The notes below the pieces were generated by a model that saw only the letters and a list, made by a program, of their open reading frames with translations, did not search any database and was not told the origin of the DNA. A DNA stretch of 64,000 nt from Rhizobium sp. RU20A (GTDB lineage: Bacteria; Pseudomonadota; Alphaproteobacteria; Rhizobiales; Rhizobiaceae). The stretch is from positions 186,001-250,000 of the forward strand of contig NZ_FTMB01000002.1 of NCBI RefSeq assembly GCF_900155885.1, given 5' to 3'. Shown here in pieces: positions 15,947 to 25,636 of this stretch (positions are counted from its first letter, which is position 1; the number at the start of each line of letters is the position of its first letter). Position numbers and translations under genes: made by a program.

Positions 15947-18421
15947 ATGCCCGAAATTTTAAAGACCGCAATCGAGCGACTGGCAAAGGCCGGATTCGCT
16001 ATCCATTGGCTTTATGCCAAATCCAAGAGACCGATCGGGGATGGATGGGCCTCAAAGCCTGTCGCATCGCTCGCAGATCTCGAACGGACATATCGGCCCG
16101 GCAACAACGTCGGTGTCCGTCTCGGCAAATGGTCGGTCGTTTGCGACCTGTTTCTCCATGTCATTGATGTCGATATCCGCAAGAATGAGTTGGCTGACGA
16201 AGCACTTGATGTGCTCGCCACCATGCTCCCTGACCTTGACCAATCGTCATGCCCGACTGTCATCTCGGGCTCGGGCGGCGAAAGCCGCCATTTCTATTTC
16301 CTGACCGACCGCGCCTTTACGCCCCGCAAGTTCGCCCACAGTGATGGGTTCGAGATGGTGTGGGACGAAAGCAAACAGCGCGACGTCAAGAAGTGGGATT
16401 GGGAATTGCACCTGATGGGCACCGGGTCCCAGGTCGTTCTCCCGCCTTCAATCCATCCCGACACGGAAAAACCCTATCGTTGGCTTCGCCAGTTCGATTT
16501 CGACACCCTCGAACTCGGCCTCGGCCCGATCATTCCGGCCAATGTGATCGCTACGATGATCGAGGCGCCGGACGAAGATGCCGACGTCAGTCCTGAGCGC
16601 CTGCAGCCACTTGGATTGTCCGAAAGCGAGATCGTCGGCGTCCTCGACGATCTTCCTGCCGCGGAATGGTTCGAGGATCGTGACCAGTGGATGCGCGTCG
16701 GCATGGCGCTGCACCATGAGACGGGTGGCAGCGACCAGGGGTTCGACCTCTGGTGCAAATATTCGCGCCTAAGCGAGAAATTCGACGAGAAGGACCAGAA
16801 GAGGGTCTGGAAATCCTTCAAGAACCGGGCGCAGCTACCTTTCCGAATGGCCTCATTGGTCTCGGTCGTCAAGGACATCCGCATCGAACGCGAATTCGAG
16901 GATTTGGGAGATGATGATCTCAGCTTCGAAGACGAATTTGAGGATCAAAGCCCTGATTCAGACGACGACATGTTCGGCGATCTGCTTGGAACGGCGCCTG
17001 AAAAGGCACGCAAGCCCGGCAAGGCTGAAATCAAGCTCCGGAAAGAACAGGTGGAATTCGATCTCGGCAAAAAGGTGCCGCCGAAGATCCAACGCCTGAA
17101 CCGCCAGCACGCCATTGCGCGGGCTGGCGGAAAAACGGTGGTGATTGACTTCCGCAACGACGGGACAGTCAGCTACGGCTCAATCAGCGACCTGCACAGC
17201 TTCTACGAAAACGACCGCGTGCCGAAGGACGACACGACCGAACCGGTCTCCAGAGCCTGGATGCGTTCGCGCTACCGTCGCACCTATCCCAACGGAATTG
17301 TCTTCTCGCCCAACGAGGAGATCGAAGGGACCTATAACCTATGGCAAGGCTTCTCTGTCGAGCCTGATGACACAAAGTCATGCGCGCTCTTCACCCAGCA
17401 CCTGTTCGAGGTGATCTGCGACAAGAATGCCGAGCATTTCGAATACGCGATGGACTACTTCGCGCACATGATCCAGCGGCCCGAGGAAAAACCGGGCGTG
17501 GCTATCGTTTTGGTGGGAAAGAAAGGCACGGGCAAAGACACGATCTTCGATTACATCAGCAAGATCGTATTTAATCACTATGTAACGATTTGGAACCCAG
17601 ACCAGTTTACAGGCAAATTCAACGCGCACCAGGCTCATTGCCTATTCTTGCACGTCCAGGAAGGCTTTTGGGCCGGCGACAAGCGCCAAGAAGGTGCGCT
17701 GAAAGCAACAATAACCTCAGAAAACGCCATGATTGAGCCGAAGGGCATGAACGCCTTCCCGGTAAAATCCGTGCTGCGCATTGGCATTTCCTCGAATGAA
17801 AAGTGGGTCGTGCCAGCTACGGAGGATGAGCGCCGTTTCTTCGTCCTGAACGTCTCGAACAAACGCCTGGGCGACCATCCCTACTTCCAGAAAATCCGCC
17901 ATGAGATGAACAATGGTGGACCTGAAGCCCTCCTCGCCATGCTGATGGATCGTGACATCTCGAATTTCCAGGTGCGCAAGGTTCCGAACACCATCGGCCT
18001 CGCTGAGCAAAAGGTGGAAGGGCTCAAGAACGTCGAACGATGGTGGTACGAAACCCTCGATTCCGCAATCATAGAAGGCAATGGACACATTGCTGCGGAC
18101 TGGTTCGACAGCCCGCTACGAATCGAGAAGGGCGACCTTAGATCCGTATACGCAAACTGGCTTCACAGGCGGCATTGGCAGGGCTCAGAGGCGAATGACA
18201 CCGCTTTCAGTAAACGCCTTCTAACATTGGTTCCCTCCACAGAAGTCGGTCGAACACGATCGGCAGGCGATCGCTTGCGGTTTTTCATCGTTCCACCGCT
18301 GCCTGTTTGCAGAGCAGAATTTGAAGCTTGGCTCGGCTCACCTATTCATTGGCAAGAAAGTATTCAACCAGCCATTGCTATCGACTCAACAATCATTGAA
18401 GATAGTATTGTTGATCTTTAA
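15947..18421 (+). CDS. Bifunctional PrimPol-type primase and SF3-like helicase
   Basis: 824 residues in the usual order for phage and plasmid replication proteins. An N-terminal PrimPol domain (about 1-190) contains the acidic motif VIDVDIR, SGSGGESRHFYF and the basic-loop region. A PriCT-like linker (about 225-295, WFEDRDQWMRVGMALHHETG) follows. The C-terminal helicase/ATPase (about 500-640) has a Walker A motif VLVGKKGTGKDT. It would prime and unwind DNA at the element origin. The central EDEFEDQSPDSDDD stretch is an acidic linker. The gene ends in the palindrome at 18421. Confidence 0.88.
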   Translation: MPEILKTAIERLAKAGFAIHWLYAKSKRPIGDGWASKPVASLADLERTYRPGNNVGVRLGKWSVVCDLFLHVIDVDIRKNELADEALDVLATMLPDLDQSSCPTVISGSGGESRHFYFLTDRAFTPRKFAHSDGFEMVWDESKQRDVKKWDWELHLMGTGSQVVLPPSIHPDTEKPYRWLRQFDFDTLELGLGPIIPANVIATMIEAPDEDADVSPERLQPLGLSESEIVGVLDDLPAAEWFEDRDQWMRVGMALHHETGGSDQGFDLWCKYSRLSEKFDEKDQKRVWKSFKNRAQLPFRMASLVSVVKDIRIEREFEDLGDDDLSFEDEFEDQSPDSDDDMFGDLLGTAPEKARKPGKAEIKLRKEQVEFDLGKKVPPKIQRLNRQHAIARAGGKTVVIDFRNDGTVSYGSISDLHSFYENDRVPKDDTTEPVSRAWMRSRYRRTYPNGIVFSPNEEIEGTYNLWQGFSVEPDDTKSCALFTQHLFEVICDKNAEHFEYAMDYFAHMIQRPEEKPGVAIVLVGKKGTGKDTIFDYISKIVFNHYVTIWNPDQFTGKFNAHQAHCLFLHVQEGFWAGDKRQEGALKATITSENAMIEPKGMNAFPVKSVLRIGISSNEKWVVPATEDERRFFVLNVSNKRLGDHPYFQKIRHEMNNGGPEALLAMLMDRDISNFQVRKVPNTIGLAEQKVEGLKNVERWWYETLDSAIIEGNGHIAADWFDSPLRIEKGDLRSVYANWLHRRHWQGSEANDTAFSKRLLTLVPSTEVGRTRSAGDRLRFFIVPPLPVCRAEFEAWLGSPIHWQESIQPAIAIDSTIIEDSIVDL

Positions 18422-18439
18422 TTCAACTTTTTGTTGAAT
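18421..18439. promoter_or_regulatory. 19-bp palindrome upstream of the tape-measure operon
   Basis: ATTCAACTTTTTGTTGAAT has perfect 7-bp arms and a TTTTT spacer, and begins at the last base of the primase stop codon. It matches the palindrome at 2531-2549 in 17 of 19 positions and in architecture. It could be an operator or a short terminator-like hairpin; recurrence before two structural modules favours an operator. Confidence 0.5.
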
Positions 18440-18454
18440 AACTATAGGGCCTTC

Positions 18455-18874
18455 ATGTTTAACATTCTCATCCTAGCAACCTCATTCGCCCTGCCTACAA
18501 AGATGCTTTCACACGCAGAGTTCGACGCCATACTGGATGAATTTTCTGCGGATCTTGCTTCATCGATAGACGACGCGTTTTTCAACTCACCCCCTGAAAG
18601 CGTAGCTGATTTCGCTGCAGGCGCCGTTAGCGAAGGCCTGGTGCCGCGTCTTTTGCCGATCGCGACTGCTCTTTCCGCCGCTGCCAGCGGCAAGTCTAGA
18701 GAGGAGATGAAGGCAGTCGGCATCCTCGCATGCGTAGGGACTGCAGTGCAGGTCGTCGCTCAGCGATTTCCCGGTGATAATTTTTCAGCCAGCCTGGAAG
18801 CCGCCGTTGGCCACCTTGTTGCAAGGGTCGGGCTTCAAGCCGCGGCAACCACCTTCGGTCAGCGCAAGCAGTGA
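18455..18874 (+). CDS. Hypothetical protein upstream of the tape-measure gene (139 aa)
   Basis: The ATG at 18455 has AGGG five bases upstream; ATG 18500 is an alternative. The first 15 residues (MFNILILATSFALPT) are hydrophobic and may be a signal or a mis-annotated leader. The rest is helical, with two apolar stretches (GLVPRLLPIATALSAAASG and AVGILACVGTAVQVVA). It ends nine bases before the tape-measure start. By position it could be a tail assembly protein, but no homology is recognised. Confidence 0.5.
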   Translation: MFNILILATSFALPTKMLSHAEFDAILDEFSADLASSIDDAFFNSPPESVADFAAGAVSEGLVPRLLPIATALSAAASGKSREEMKAVGILACVGTAVQVVAQRFPGDNFSASLEAAVGHLVARVGLQAAATTFGQRKQ

Positions 18875-18883
18875 GGTAGGACT

Positions 18884-21800
18884 ATGGCCGGCAAGGACAT
18901 CGATCTCATCATCAAAGCGAAGGATCGGGCGTCCAGCGAACTCGACAAGATTTCGAAGGCCCTGAAGAAGAATGTTGAGGATCAAGCCGACCTCGCCAAG
19001 GGTGCTTCCAAAACATCGGACGCCCTTGGCAAACTGGCGACCGACGCTTCGAAATTCCAAAGCGAACTTGCGAAGCTCCAGGCAGCCGGAAAGGTAGCTG
19101 CTGAACTCGACAAGGCGACCGATGCCGTCAATCGGATGGAAGGGTCGCTGAAGTCCAATGCTGCCGAACTTGCCAAGATGGCACGCGAAAGCGATGCTGC
19201 TGCGCAAGCCGCTGCCCGTCTCAAAGGTCAGCTTGCCGCCGAGGAGGTGGCGCTTGCTTCCAGCAAGACCGGCCTAGCCGATACTCGCAAAGAACTGGCG
19301 CGCGTCAACGACCTTGTCAGGGACGCAGAGAAGCAGCAACGCGACTACAACAAAGCGATCAAGGACGGCGACAAGAAGGGACGCGGTCTTCCTGAAGGTG
19401 TCCAGCTGCCTTTTTCGGCTGGCGCCGACATTGGCAAACTGCGAGCGCAACAGGCGCAGATCAACGCAGAGATTAACACCTACAAAAAATCGATCGAAGG
19501 CTCCAAGGCAGCAATCAAGGAATTGCGCCCGCAGATTTCTGCCGCGTCTTCGCTGCAGAATCAGCTTGCCAACGAGACATCGCGAGCATCAACGGCGCTG
19601 AAAGCCGAGAAGGAAGACCTCGGCAGAGCCCGAGGGGAACTCGACTCGATCCGCACCGTTTCGGCGCAGGCAGGCACTGCACTTGGCGGCGTGGTCGTCT
19701 CCCAGGAAGCTGTGAGTGCAGCAGCGCAGCGCATGGCGGCGAACCTGGCAGCAGCAAAGGCTCGTATCGAAGGGCTTTCGAACACCAAGGTAACGAGCGG
19801 GGCGTCAACCGCCGCGCTTTCAGTTGGAGGCGTGGATGTTCAGGCGCTGACAACCCAACGCCGCGCCCTGCTCGAAGCACGACGGGAGTGGGTGGCTGCA
19901 CAAGCTGACGTCAAGGCGCTCGGCCAGCAGATGCGACAAACCCAACAGCCGACTGAGCAGTTGGGTGCCGCATTCGGCGCGGCGCAAGCCAAGGCGGCTT
20001 TGAGCAAGCAGGCGTATGAAGCTCAGCGCCAGACGCTCGCCAATCTTTCCGGCACTGCCCGGTCCACCTTCCGTGAGTTCAGCCAAGCGACCAGTCAGCT
20101 GGGATCTGCTGCAGCAAGCACGACGGCAGCCAACAATCAGATGGCAGCGTCAGCCAATGGCGCTGCGAACGCACAGCGCCAGCTTCGCCCAGCCATTCGT
20201 AATACCGCCAATGCAGCGAGTGATGCCGGCAGACAGACAGGCTTTTTCGCTCAGGCCCTTGCCAACGTTGGCAAAGATAGCCTGCAGACGCGCTCGTTGA
20301 TGCAGGCGCTACGGGGCGAGGTTCTGTCGCTGACGGCCAGCTACATTGGTTTTCAGGCTGCGATTTCGCAGATTGCTGGCGCCATCAATTCGTTCCGGGC
20401 GCTGGAAGCGGTTCAGAACCGTCTCGGCTCCGTTTACGAGCAGAATAACGCGAAGGTTGCTGCACAGATCCAGTTCCTGCAGCAACAGGCAGACCGTCTC
20501 GGTATCAGCTTCGGAGTCTTGGCAGACGAATACGGCAAGTATGCCATTGCTGCCAAAGCGGCCAATTTCACCACGGATGACACGCGGCGGATTTTCCTTT
20601 CCGTCGCTGAGGCGGCTCGCGTCAACAAGCTGTCTGTTGAACAGACGTCGGGCGTGTTTCTCGCTCTGACGCAGATGATTTCGAAGGGGAAAGTCTCTGC
20701 CGAGGAACTTCGCGGACAACTTGGTGAACGCCTTCCGGGCGCATTCAACATCTTCGCGCAGGCGATCGGCAAATCGACCGCCGAACTCGACAAGATGATG
20801 CAGCAGGGAGAGGTTCTTTCCGACCGCAGCACCATGCTGAAGTTCGCAGACGAGCTTTCTCGTCGCTTCGGCCCGCAGTTGCAGGCATCTTTGGACTCGG
20901 TTTCCACTGACATCGGGCGCTTTGAGAACAACCTATTCAATGCGCAGATTGCCATGGCAAACGGTTTCATTCCGGCCCTGCGATCTGCCTTGCAATCTTT
21001 CAACGCCTTCGCTCAGAGCACCGAAGGTCAGGAGACCTTCCGCAACATCGGCGTAGCGGTTGGCAACGTCATTCAGATCCTGGCAGAACTGCCGAAATAT
21101 TTCGATCTCATCACGCTTGGCGCGAAGACTTTCGCTGCCGTCAAGATCGCCGAGGTCTTCACGGGAATGATTGGGCGCGTGGTTCAGTCCACGTCTGCCC
21201 TCGGTGTGTTCAGTCGAGAATTGCAGCTTGTCGGCCCGCGAACGCAGGCAGCTGCAGCCGCCCAAGGAATTTTCAGCCGCGGGCTTGCGCAGACTGTCAG
21301 CACCCTTGGCGTATTCAGGCAAAATCTCCTGGCATCGACAAGCCAGACGGCCGTGGCTCGCGTTGGCGTGCTGAGCTTGGCAACCTCGGTTGGTGTGCTT
21401 CAGAAAGCCCTCATCCTCGGGGCAGGCGCATTCCGTGCCCTGCTTGCGGCGTTCGGTGGGCCGATCGGAATTGCGATCACCGGCATTACCTTGGCAGTGG
21501 GTTCGTGGATCACCAGTGTCGACTCGGCAACGACGTCGCTCGATGAGCACAAGCGTCAGCTGGATATTGTCAAAGCCTCCTATGACAGTGCCAAGGACAA
21601 AGTGGGCGCTTGGGCCAAGGAGATCAACAATGTCACGCTCAGTCAGGCGCAGGGCAATCTTCAGAACCTGACTGACACCTTCGATAGCGCCCTTAACGAC
21701 CTCATTTCGAAGGGACGCAATCTCAAGACGATCTATGCGCAGATGCAAGGGGTCGGCGGAGAAGGCATGCGTTCGGCCGTTTCGGCTGCTGATTTCAATC

Positions 21801-23947
21801 GCATGGGACAGGTGGTTGATCTTCTCGACAAGGTCCAAAGCAAGACGATCTCGCTCAATGATTTCCGTGTTGCTTTGGACGAGATCAACCGGGCGACCGA
21901 GAATAGCGGCCTGAAAGACCTGACGCTGACTCTCCAGGACGCGATCGATGCAGCTAAGGATGGCGCACCAAGCATTCTGGATCTTGAGAAAGCAGTCACT
22001 GAGGCTGAGGCGAAAATCCGCTTCATGTCTAATACGGCCACAGAAGCTGACAAAGCGCTTCTAGGCATGAACGATCAAGCCAAGGAAACCGTTCAGAACC
22101 TCGACTACAATGGCAAGGCTACCGAATTCAACAAAATATTGAACACGATGCGGGAGAACATTCCCGGCGTGGCTGACGAGTTGAAGAAGCTCGAAACCAT
22201 CAATGGTCTCGAAAAGCAGTATCGGGACGCACTGAAGCTCGCAACGACCATCGGTCAGGTCGTTGAAGCGACCAAGACCTATGGTGACGCAATCGCAGGC
22301 GTCAATCAGTCATTCTCGCAGAAGCAGTTCGACTCGCTCCCTGACACCAGGAAGACCCTGATTGATCGCATCATTTATGTCGAAGGCGGGCAGAACGGGA
22401 CCGGCCCATCGACGTCGAGCGCGCGGGGCATTGGCCAGTTTACCGAAAGCACATGGCTGCCAATCTTCAACGAACTGTTTCCCGCGCTCCGACAGCTTTC
22501 GGACTCGGCGAAGCTGCAGTATCGCGCCAATGAGGCGTTTGCCCGGCCGGTGCTGGAAGAGTTCACCAAGCGCAATCAGATGCGACTTGCGAACGCTGGT
22601 GTCTCGCCGACAGATGCCAACACCTATCTCGCGCACTTCCTTGGTGCCGGGGATGCCATCAAGGTATTGGTCGCCAATCCGGACGCGCTCGCCAAGGACA
22701 TCGTCAACTCGGCTTCCGTCAAAGCCAACCCGTCCGTCATTGGCGCCGGAACGACCGTTCGCGATCTTCAGAATTGGGCACTGCAAAAGGTTGGTGGCGG
22801 ATCGACCATCATGGCAGGTGGTCAGACGAAGCAGGAGTCCTTCAACGAAAACCTCGACCAGCGTGTCAAGGGATGGAAAGAAGAGGCTGCTGCACGCAAG
22901 GAGTCCAATCGTGAAGGCGCGATCGCCAAGGCCCTGGCTGAAGCCGAGAACGAAGCACGCAAGGCCGGCGTCGAACTCACCAATCAGCAGAGAGACGCAA
23001 TCCGAGAAGCAGTTGGCGCCAAGTACGACTCCGCGCATGCTGATGAGCAGCTGAAGGCCAACCAGGAGCAGGCGCGTGATCTCCTGAACGATATTGTCGG
23101 CCTCGATCAGCAGCGCAAGAACTTGCTGCAAGAAATCCAGTTGGCCCAAAATGAAGGGGATACCGGCAAGACGGCTGAATTGAAGACGCAGCTTGAGGGT
23201 GTCAACCAACAGCTGTCCGAGGCAATTCCGAAGGCTCTCGAACTCGCCCGCGCCCTTGGCGACGAGAAGATGGTCGCTCAGCTGCAAAAGGTTCAGCTGA
23301 ACACCGCCAAGGTCGGAACGCAGTTCAGCTTCCTCGGCCTCAACTTCAACCAGACCAAGCAGCTTGCCGTCAATTTTGCTGACGGTCTGGTTGGTGCGTT
23401 CGACAGCTTCGCACAGTCGATCGCCAGTGGGCAGGACGCCATGAAGGCGCTGCGCAACGCCTTCCTTCAATTCGCCGCCGACTTCCTGCGTCAAATTGCG
23501 ACGATGATCATGAAGGCCATCTTCTTCCGTATGATCAACTCAGCTTTCCCAGGTCTCGGCATGGGCGTCCCCATGGCCCACACAGGCGGTCTTGTCGGCT
23601 CTGCAGCGACCGGTGGCGGCAATGGTTCGCGTCAGGTTTCACCGGCTTGGTTTATGAATCCGATCCGCTACCACACAGGCGGTATCGCTGGTCTGCGACC
23701 TGACGAAGTACCGACCGTGCTGAAGAAGAATGAGGAGGTCTTGACCGAACAGGATCCGCGTCATCGGTTCAACAACACGGGCGAGAAGGATGGCGGGCAG
23801 AACTCGCGTGGCCAATCCATCAAGCAGGTCTTGGTTCTTGATCCGAAAGACCTGGCGAACGCCCTCGCGAGCAGCCGCGGTGAGCAGGTCGTGGTGACAC
23901 ACATCAAGAACAACGCTGCCACGATCAAGCGCATGTTGGGCAATTGA
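18884..23947 (+). CDS. Phage tail tape-measure protein with lysozyme-like (SLT) domain
   Basis: 1687 residues, the largest gene of the element. The N-terminal 500 residues are Ala/Lys/Gln-rich coiled coil. Near 600 is a TMP motif region (LSVEQTSGVFLALTQMISKGKVSAEELRGQLGERLPGA), and hydrophobic helices lie about 840-870 (AFGGPIGIAITGITLAVGSW). A lytic-transglycosylase-like segment at about 1160-1260 has YVEGG with candidate catalytic Glu1167 and ARGIGQFTESTW. A lambda-type TMP C-terminus follows. It would set tail length and locally cut peptidoglycan during DNA injection. It is unusual in lying next to int/xis, with no other tail genes around it. Confidence 0.93.
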   Translation: MAGKDIDLIIKAKDRASSELDKISKALKKNVEDQADLAKGASKTSDALGKLATDASKFQSELAKLQAAGKVAAELDKATDAVNRMEGSLKSNAAELAKMARESDAAAQAAARLKGQLAAEEVALASSKTGLADTRKELARVNDLVRDAEKQQRDYNKAIKDGDKKGRGLPEGVQLPFSAGADIGKLRAQQAQINAEINTYKKSIEGSKAAIKELRPQISAASSLQNQLANETSRASTALKAEKEDLGRARGELDSIRTVSAQAGTALGGVVVSQEAVSAAAQRMAANLAAAKARIEGLSNTKVTSGASTAALSVGGVDVQALTTQRRALLEARREWVAAQADVKALGQQMRQTQQPTEQLGAAFGAAQAKAALSKQAYEAQRQTLANLSGTARSTFREFSQATSQLGSAAASTTAANNQMAASANGAANAQRQLRPAIRNTANAASDAGRQTGFFAQALANVGKDSLQTRSLMQALRGEVLSLTASYIGFQAAISQIAGAINSFRALEAVQNRLGSVYEQNNAKVAAQIQFLQQQADRLGISFGVLADEYGKYAIAAKAANFTTDDTRRIFLSVAEAARVNKLSVEQTSGVFLALTQMISKGKVSAEELRGQLGERLPGAFNIFAQAIGKSTAELDKMMQQGEVLSDRSTMLKFADELSRRFGPQLQASLDSVSTDIGRFENNLFNAQIAMANGFIPALRSALQSFNAFAQSTEGQETFRNIGVAVGNVIQILAELPKYFDLITLGAKTFAAVKIAEVFTGMIGRVVQSTSALGVFSRELQLVGPRTQAAAAAQGIFSRGLAQTVSTLGVFRQNLLASTSQTAVARVGVLSLATSVGVLQKALILGAGAFRALLAAFGGPIGIAITGITLAVGSWITSVDSATTSLDEHKRQLDIVKASYDSAKDKVGAWAKEINNVTLSQAQGNLQNLTDTFDSALNDLISKGRNLKTIYAQMQGVGGEGMRSAVSAADFNRMGQVVDLLDKVQSKTISLNDFRVALDEINRATENSGLKDLTLTLQDAIDAAKDGAPSILDLEKAVTEAEAKIRFMSNTATEADKALLGMNDQAKETVQNLDYNGKATEFNKILNTMRENIPGVADELKKLETINGLEKQYRDALKLATTIGQVVEATKTYGDAIAGVNQSFSQKQFDSLPDTRKTLIDRIIYVEGGQNGTGPSTSSARGIGQFTESTWLPIFNELFPALRQLSDSAKLQYRANEAFARPVLEEFTKRNQMRLANAGVSPTDANTYLAHFLGAGDAIKVLVANPDALAKDIVNSASVKANPSVIGAGTTVRDLQNWALQKVGGGSTIMAGGQTKQESFNENLDQRVKGWKEEAAARKESNREGAIAKALAEAENEARKAGVELTNQQRDAIREAVGAKYDSAHADEQLKANQEQARDLLNDIVGLDQQRKNLLQEIQLAQNEGDTGKTAELKTQLEGVNQQLSEAIPKALELARALGDEKMVAQLQKVQLNTAKVGTQFSFLGLNFNQTKQLAVNFADGLVGAFDSFAQSIASGQDAMKALRNAFLQFAADFLRQIATMIMKAIFFRMINSAFPGLGMGVPMAHTGGLVGSAATGGGNGSRQVSPAWFMNPIRYHTGGIAGLRPDEVPTVLKKNEEVLTEQDPRHRFNNTGEKDGGQNSRGQSIKQVLVLDPKDLANALASSRGEQVVVTHIKNNAATIKRMLGN

Positions 23948-23974
23948 ACTGCAGTGCTGAAAATTTGAAATTTC

Positions 23975-24038
23975 TTTATTCAACCGATCAGCATCTAACT
24001 GCTCCTATCGCAACAATTTCAATATAAAGTTGAATAAA
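23975..24038. promoter_or_regulatory. Perfect 10-bp inverted repeat before the xis-int operon
   Basis: TTTATTCAAC (23975-23984) and GTTGAATAAA (24029-24038) are separated by 44 bp in the gap between the tape-measure and xis-int genes. The half-site ATTCAAC is the same as in the palindromes at 2531 and 18421, so the same protein may bind here with looped spacing. Confidence 0.5.
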
Positions 24039-24109
24039 CCATCAATTCTTGAGGGTGGCGGGAGGTTTGGGGCAATATCGAGCCATATCGTCTGATTGAG
24101 GAAATTCCG

Positions 24110-24301
24110 ATGCCGAGACCTGCTGCAACATTCAAAATGGATGCTGTCGTTCGCGCGGTCAAAGCTGCGCATAATGCCGGCCTGGAAATCCTTCGTACGG
24201 AATTGCGGAGCGACGGGACGATAATTCTCCACCACCATCAGACAGCCAATCCGACAATCAACACTGGCGAGTTGATCGCAGCATCAGATTGTGAGCGTTG
24301 A
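24110..24301 (+). CDS. Small conserved-looking protein of the xis-int operon (63 aa)
   Basis: MPRPAATFKMDAVVRAVKAA and the following residues form a helix-strand-strand small protein ending in DGTIILHHHQ. It is coupled to the excisionase-like gene by a one-base overlap (TGATG at 24299-24303). Its place before xis-int suggests a regulatory or recombination accessory function; no direct motif. Confidence 0.6.
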   Translation: MPRPAATFKMDAVVRAVKAAHNAGLEILRTELRSDGTIILHHHQTANPTINTGELIAASDCER

Positions 24302-24552
24302 TGATGCGGATCGATAATGGCTCCGTTGCACGACCTCTTCCACTCCCAAGCAAGCGCGGCCTTTCACGGGTCGAAGCAGCGGAATATATCGGCATCGGTG
24401 CAACGAAATTTGACGCGCTGGTGATCGACGGGAGGATGCCGCAACCAAAGCGTATTGATGGCCGTAAGATTTGGGACTTGCGCGCATTGGATCTCGCGTT
24501 CGAACAGTTGCCATCGGCGAACGCCGACGACCATAATCCTTGGGACAGTTGA
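24301..24552 (+). CDS. Excisionase/AlpA-like HTH protein
   Basis: 83 residues. GLSRVEAAEYIGIGATKFDALVIDGRMPQPKRIDGRKIWDLRALDLAFEQL (about 20-70) is the typical Xis/AlpA winged-HTH pattern: helix, recognition helix, a beta wing with 'MPQPKRI', then a C-terminal helix. Its start overlaps the preceding stop and it ends just before the integrase. It probably directs excision from tRNA-Phe and may regulate integrase. Confidence 0.8.
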   Translation: MMRIDNGSVARPLPLPSKRGLSRVEAAEYIGIGATKFDALVIDGRMPQPKRIDGRKIWDLRALDLAFEQLPSANADDHNPWDS

Positions 24553-24572
24553 GGCCAATGTCCGAGGAAGAG

Positions 24573-25628
24573 ATGAGAGTCCGTTTAAAATACGTTGTCG
24601 AAGACGTTGACCGTCATGGCAACATCCGCCTGTATTACCGGCGCAAAGGCTCGACGAAGGTTCGACTACCTGGCCCGTTAGGATCACCAGCGTTCTTGGC
24701 CGCTTACAAAGCCGCTGATTCCGGCGCACCCCCTGCAAAGGCAGATGACGGCAAGGTCAAGGTGATCAAGGCCGGCTCGGTTCGGTGGCTTTGCGTCCAG
24801 TATTTTCAATCGGCCATGTTCAACGAATTGGACGCGCGAACCCAATATGTTCGTCGTGGTCTTCTCGAACGATTTTGCCAGAACAAGGATGACGGCGATA
24901 AACCATACCGGCTCATTCTACCTCGGCATCTTCGTCAACGCCGCGACGAAATGATGGATCGCCCTGAAGCAGCCAACGGCATGCTCAAAGCCCTCAGACA
25001 ACTCTTCAAATTTGCCGTTCGCTACGATCACCACGACGACAATCCCGCCGCTAAAGTCGAGTATCTGAAGAACAAGAACCCTGACGGCTTCCACTCTTGG
25101 ACGCTTGAAGAAATCGCACGCTACGAAGCCCGCCACCCCATAGGAACGAAGGCTCGTCTAGCCTTGGCTCTCATGCTTTATTCCGGTCAACGGCGAAGCG
25201 ACATCATTTCATTCGGCAGACAGCATATCCGCGATGGTCGATTGATTTTCACCCAACACAAAAATCGGAACAGCAAACCGGTCCGCCTGGAGATTCCTGT
25301 AATTGAGGAACTGCAGAAGATCATCGAAGCGAGCCCTTGCGGCGACCTGACTTTCTTGGTCACCGAATTCAACAGGCCTTTTACCTCGAATGGGTTTGGC
25401 AACTGGTTTCGCAAGCGCTGCGATGAGGCCGGCCTCACAGATTGTAGCGCACATGGACTACGAAAAGCCGCCGCGTCCAGGTTGGCAGAACTCGGTTGTA
25501 GCGAGTTCGAGATTATGGCTGTTACCGGACACTCAACATCGAAAGAGGTGACCCGATACACGAAAGCAGCGAGCCAAAAGAAGCGCGCTGACAGTGCGAT
25601 GAAAAGGCTTTCAGCGGAACAGAAGTAG
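24573..25628 (+). CDS. int: Tyrosine recombinase (phage integrase)
   Basis: 351 residues from the ATG at 24573, which has GAGGAAG upstream (ATG 24558 is an alternative). The N-terminal arm-binding domain (about 1-60: VRLKYVVEDVDRHGNIRLYYRRKG) and core-binding domain (about 70-165) precede the catalytic domain. The catalytic domain has the Arg of SGQRRSD, the HGLRKAAAS box (His, Arg), GHS with the second His, and the nucleophile Tyr in VTRYTKAA. All catalytic residues are present, so it should be active. It points at the 3' end of tRNA-Phe 90 bp away, the expected integration site. Confidence 0.95.
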   Translation: MRVRLKYVVEDVDRHGNIRLYYRRKGSTKVRLPGPLGSPAFLAAYKAADSGAPPAKADDGKVKVIKAGSVRWLCVQYFQSAMFNELDARTQYVRRGLLERFCQNKDDGDKPYRLILPRHLRQRRDEMMDRPEAANGMLKALRQLFKFAVRYDHHDDNPAAKVEYLKNKNPDGFHSWTLEEIARYEARHPIGTKARLALALMLYSGQRRSDIISFGRQHIRDGRLIFTQHKNRNSKPVRLEIPVIEELQKIIEASPCGDLTFLVTEFNRPFTSNGFGNWFRKRCDEAGLTDCSAHGLRKAAASRLAELGCSEFEIMAVTGHSTSKEVTRYTKAASQKKRADSAMKRLSAEQK

Positions 25629-25636
25629 CTCAAAAG

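Noticed and set aside
18350-18373. TATTCAACCAGCC match between the primase gene end and the region at 14758
   Set aside because: A 13-base match, one copy inside coding sequence; could easily be chance, so not called a site.
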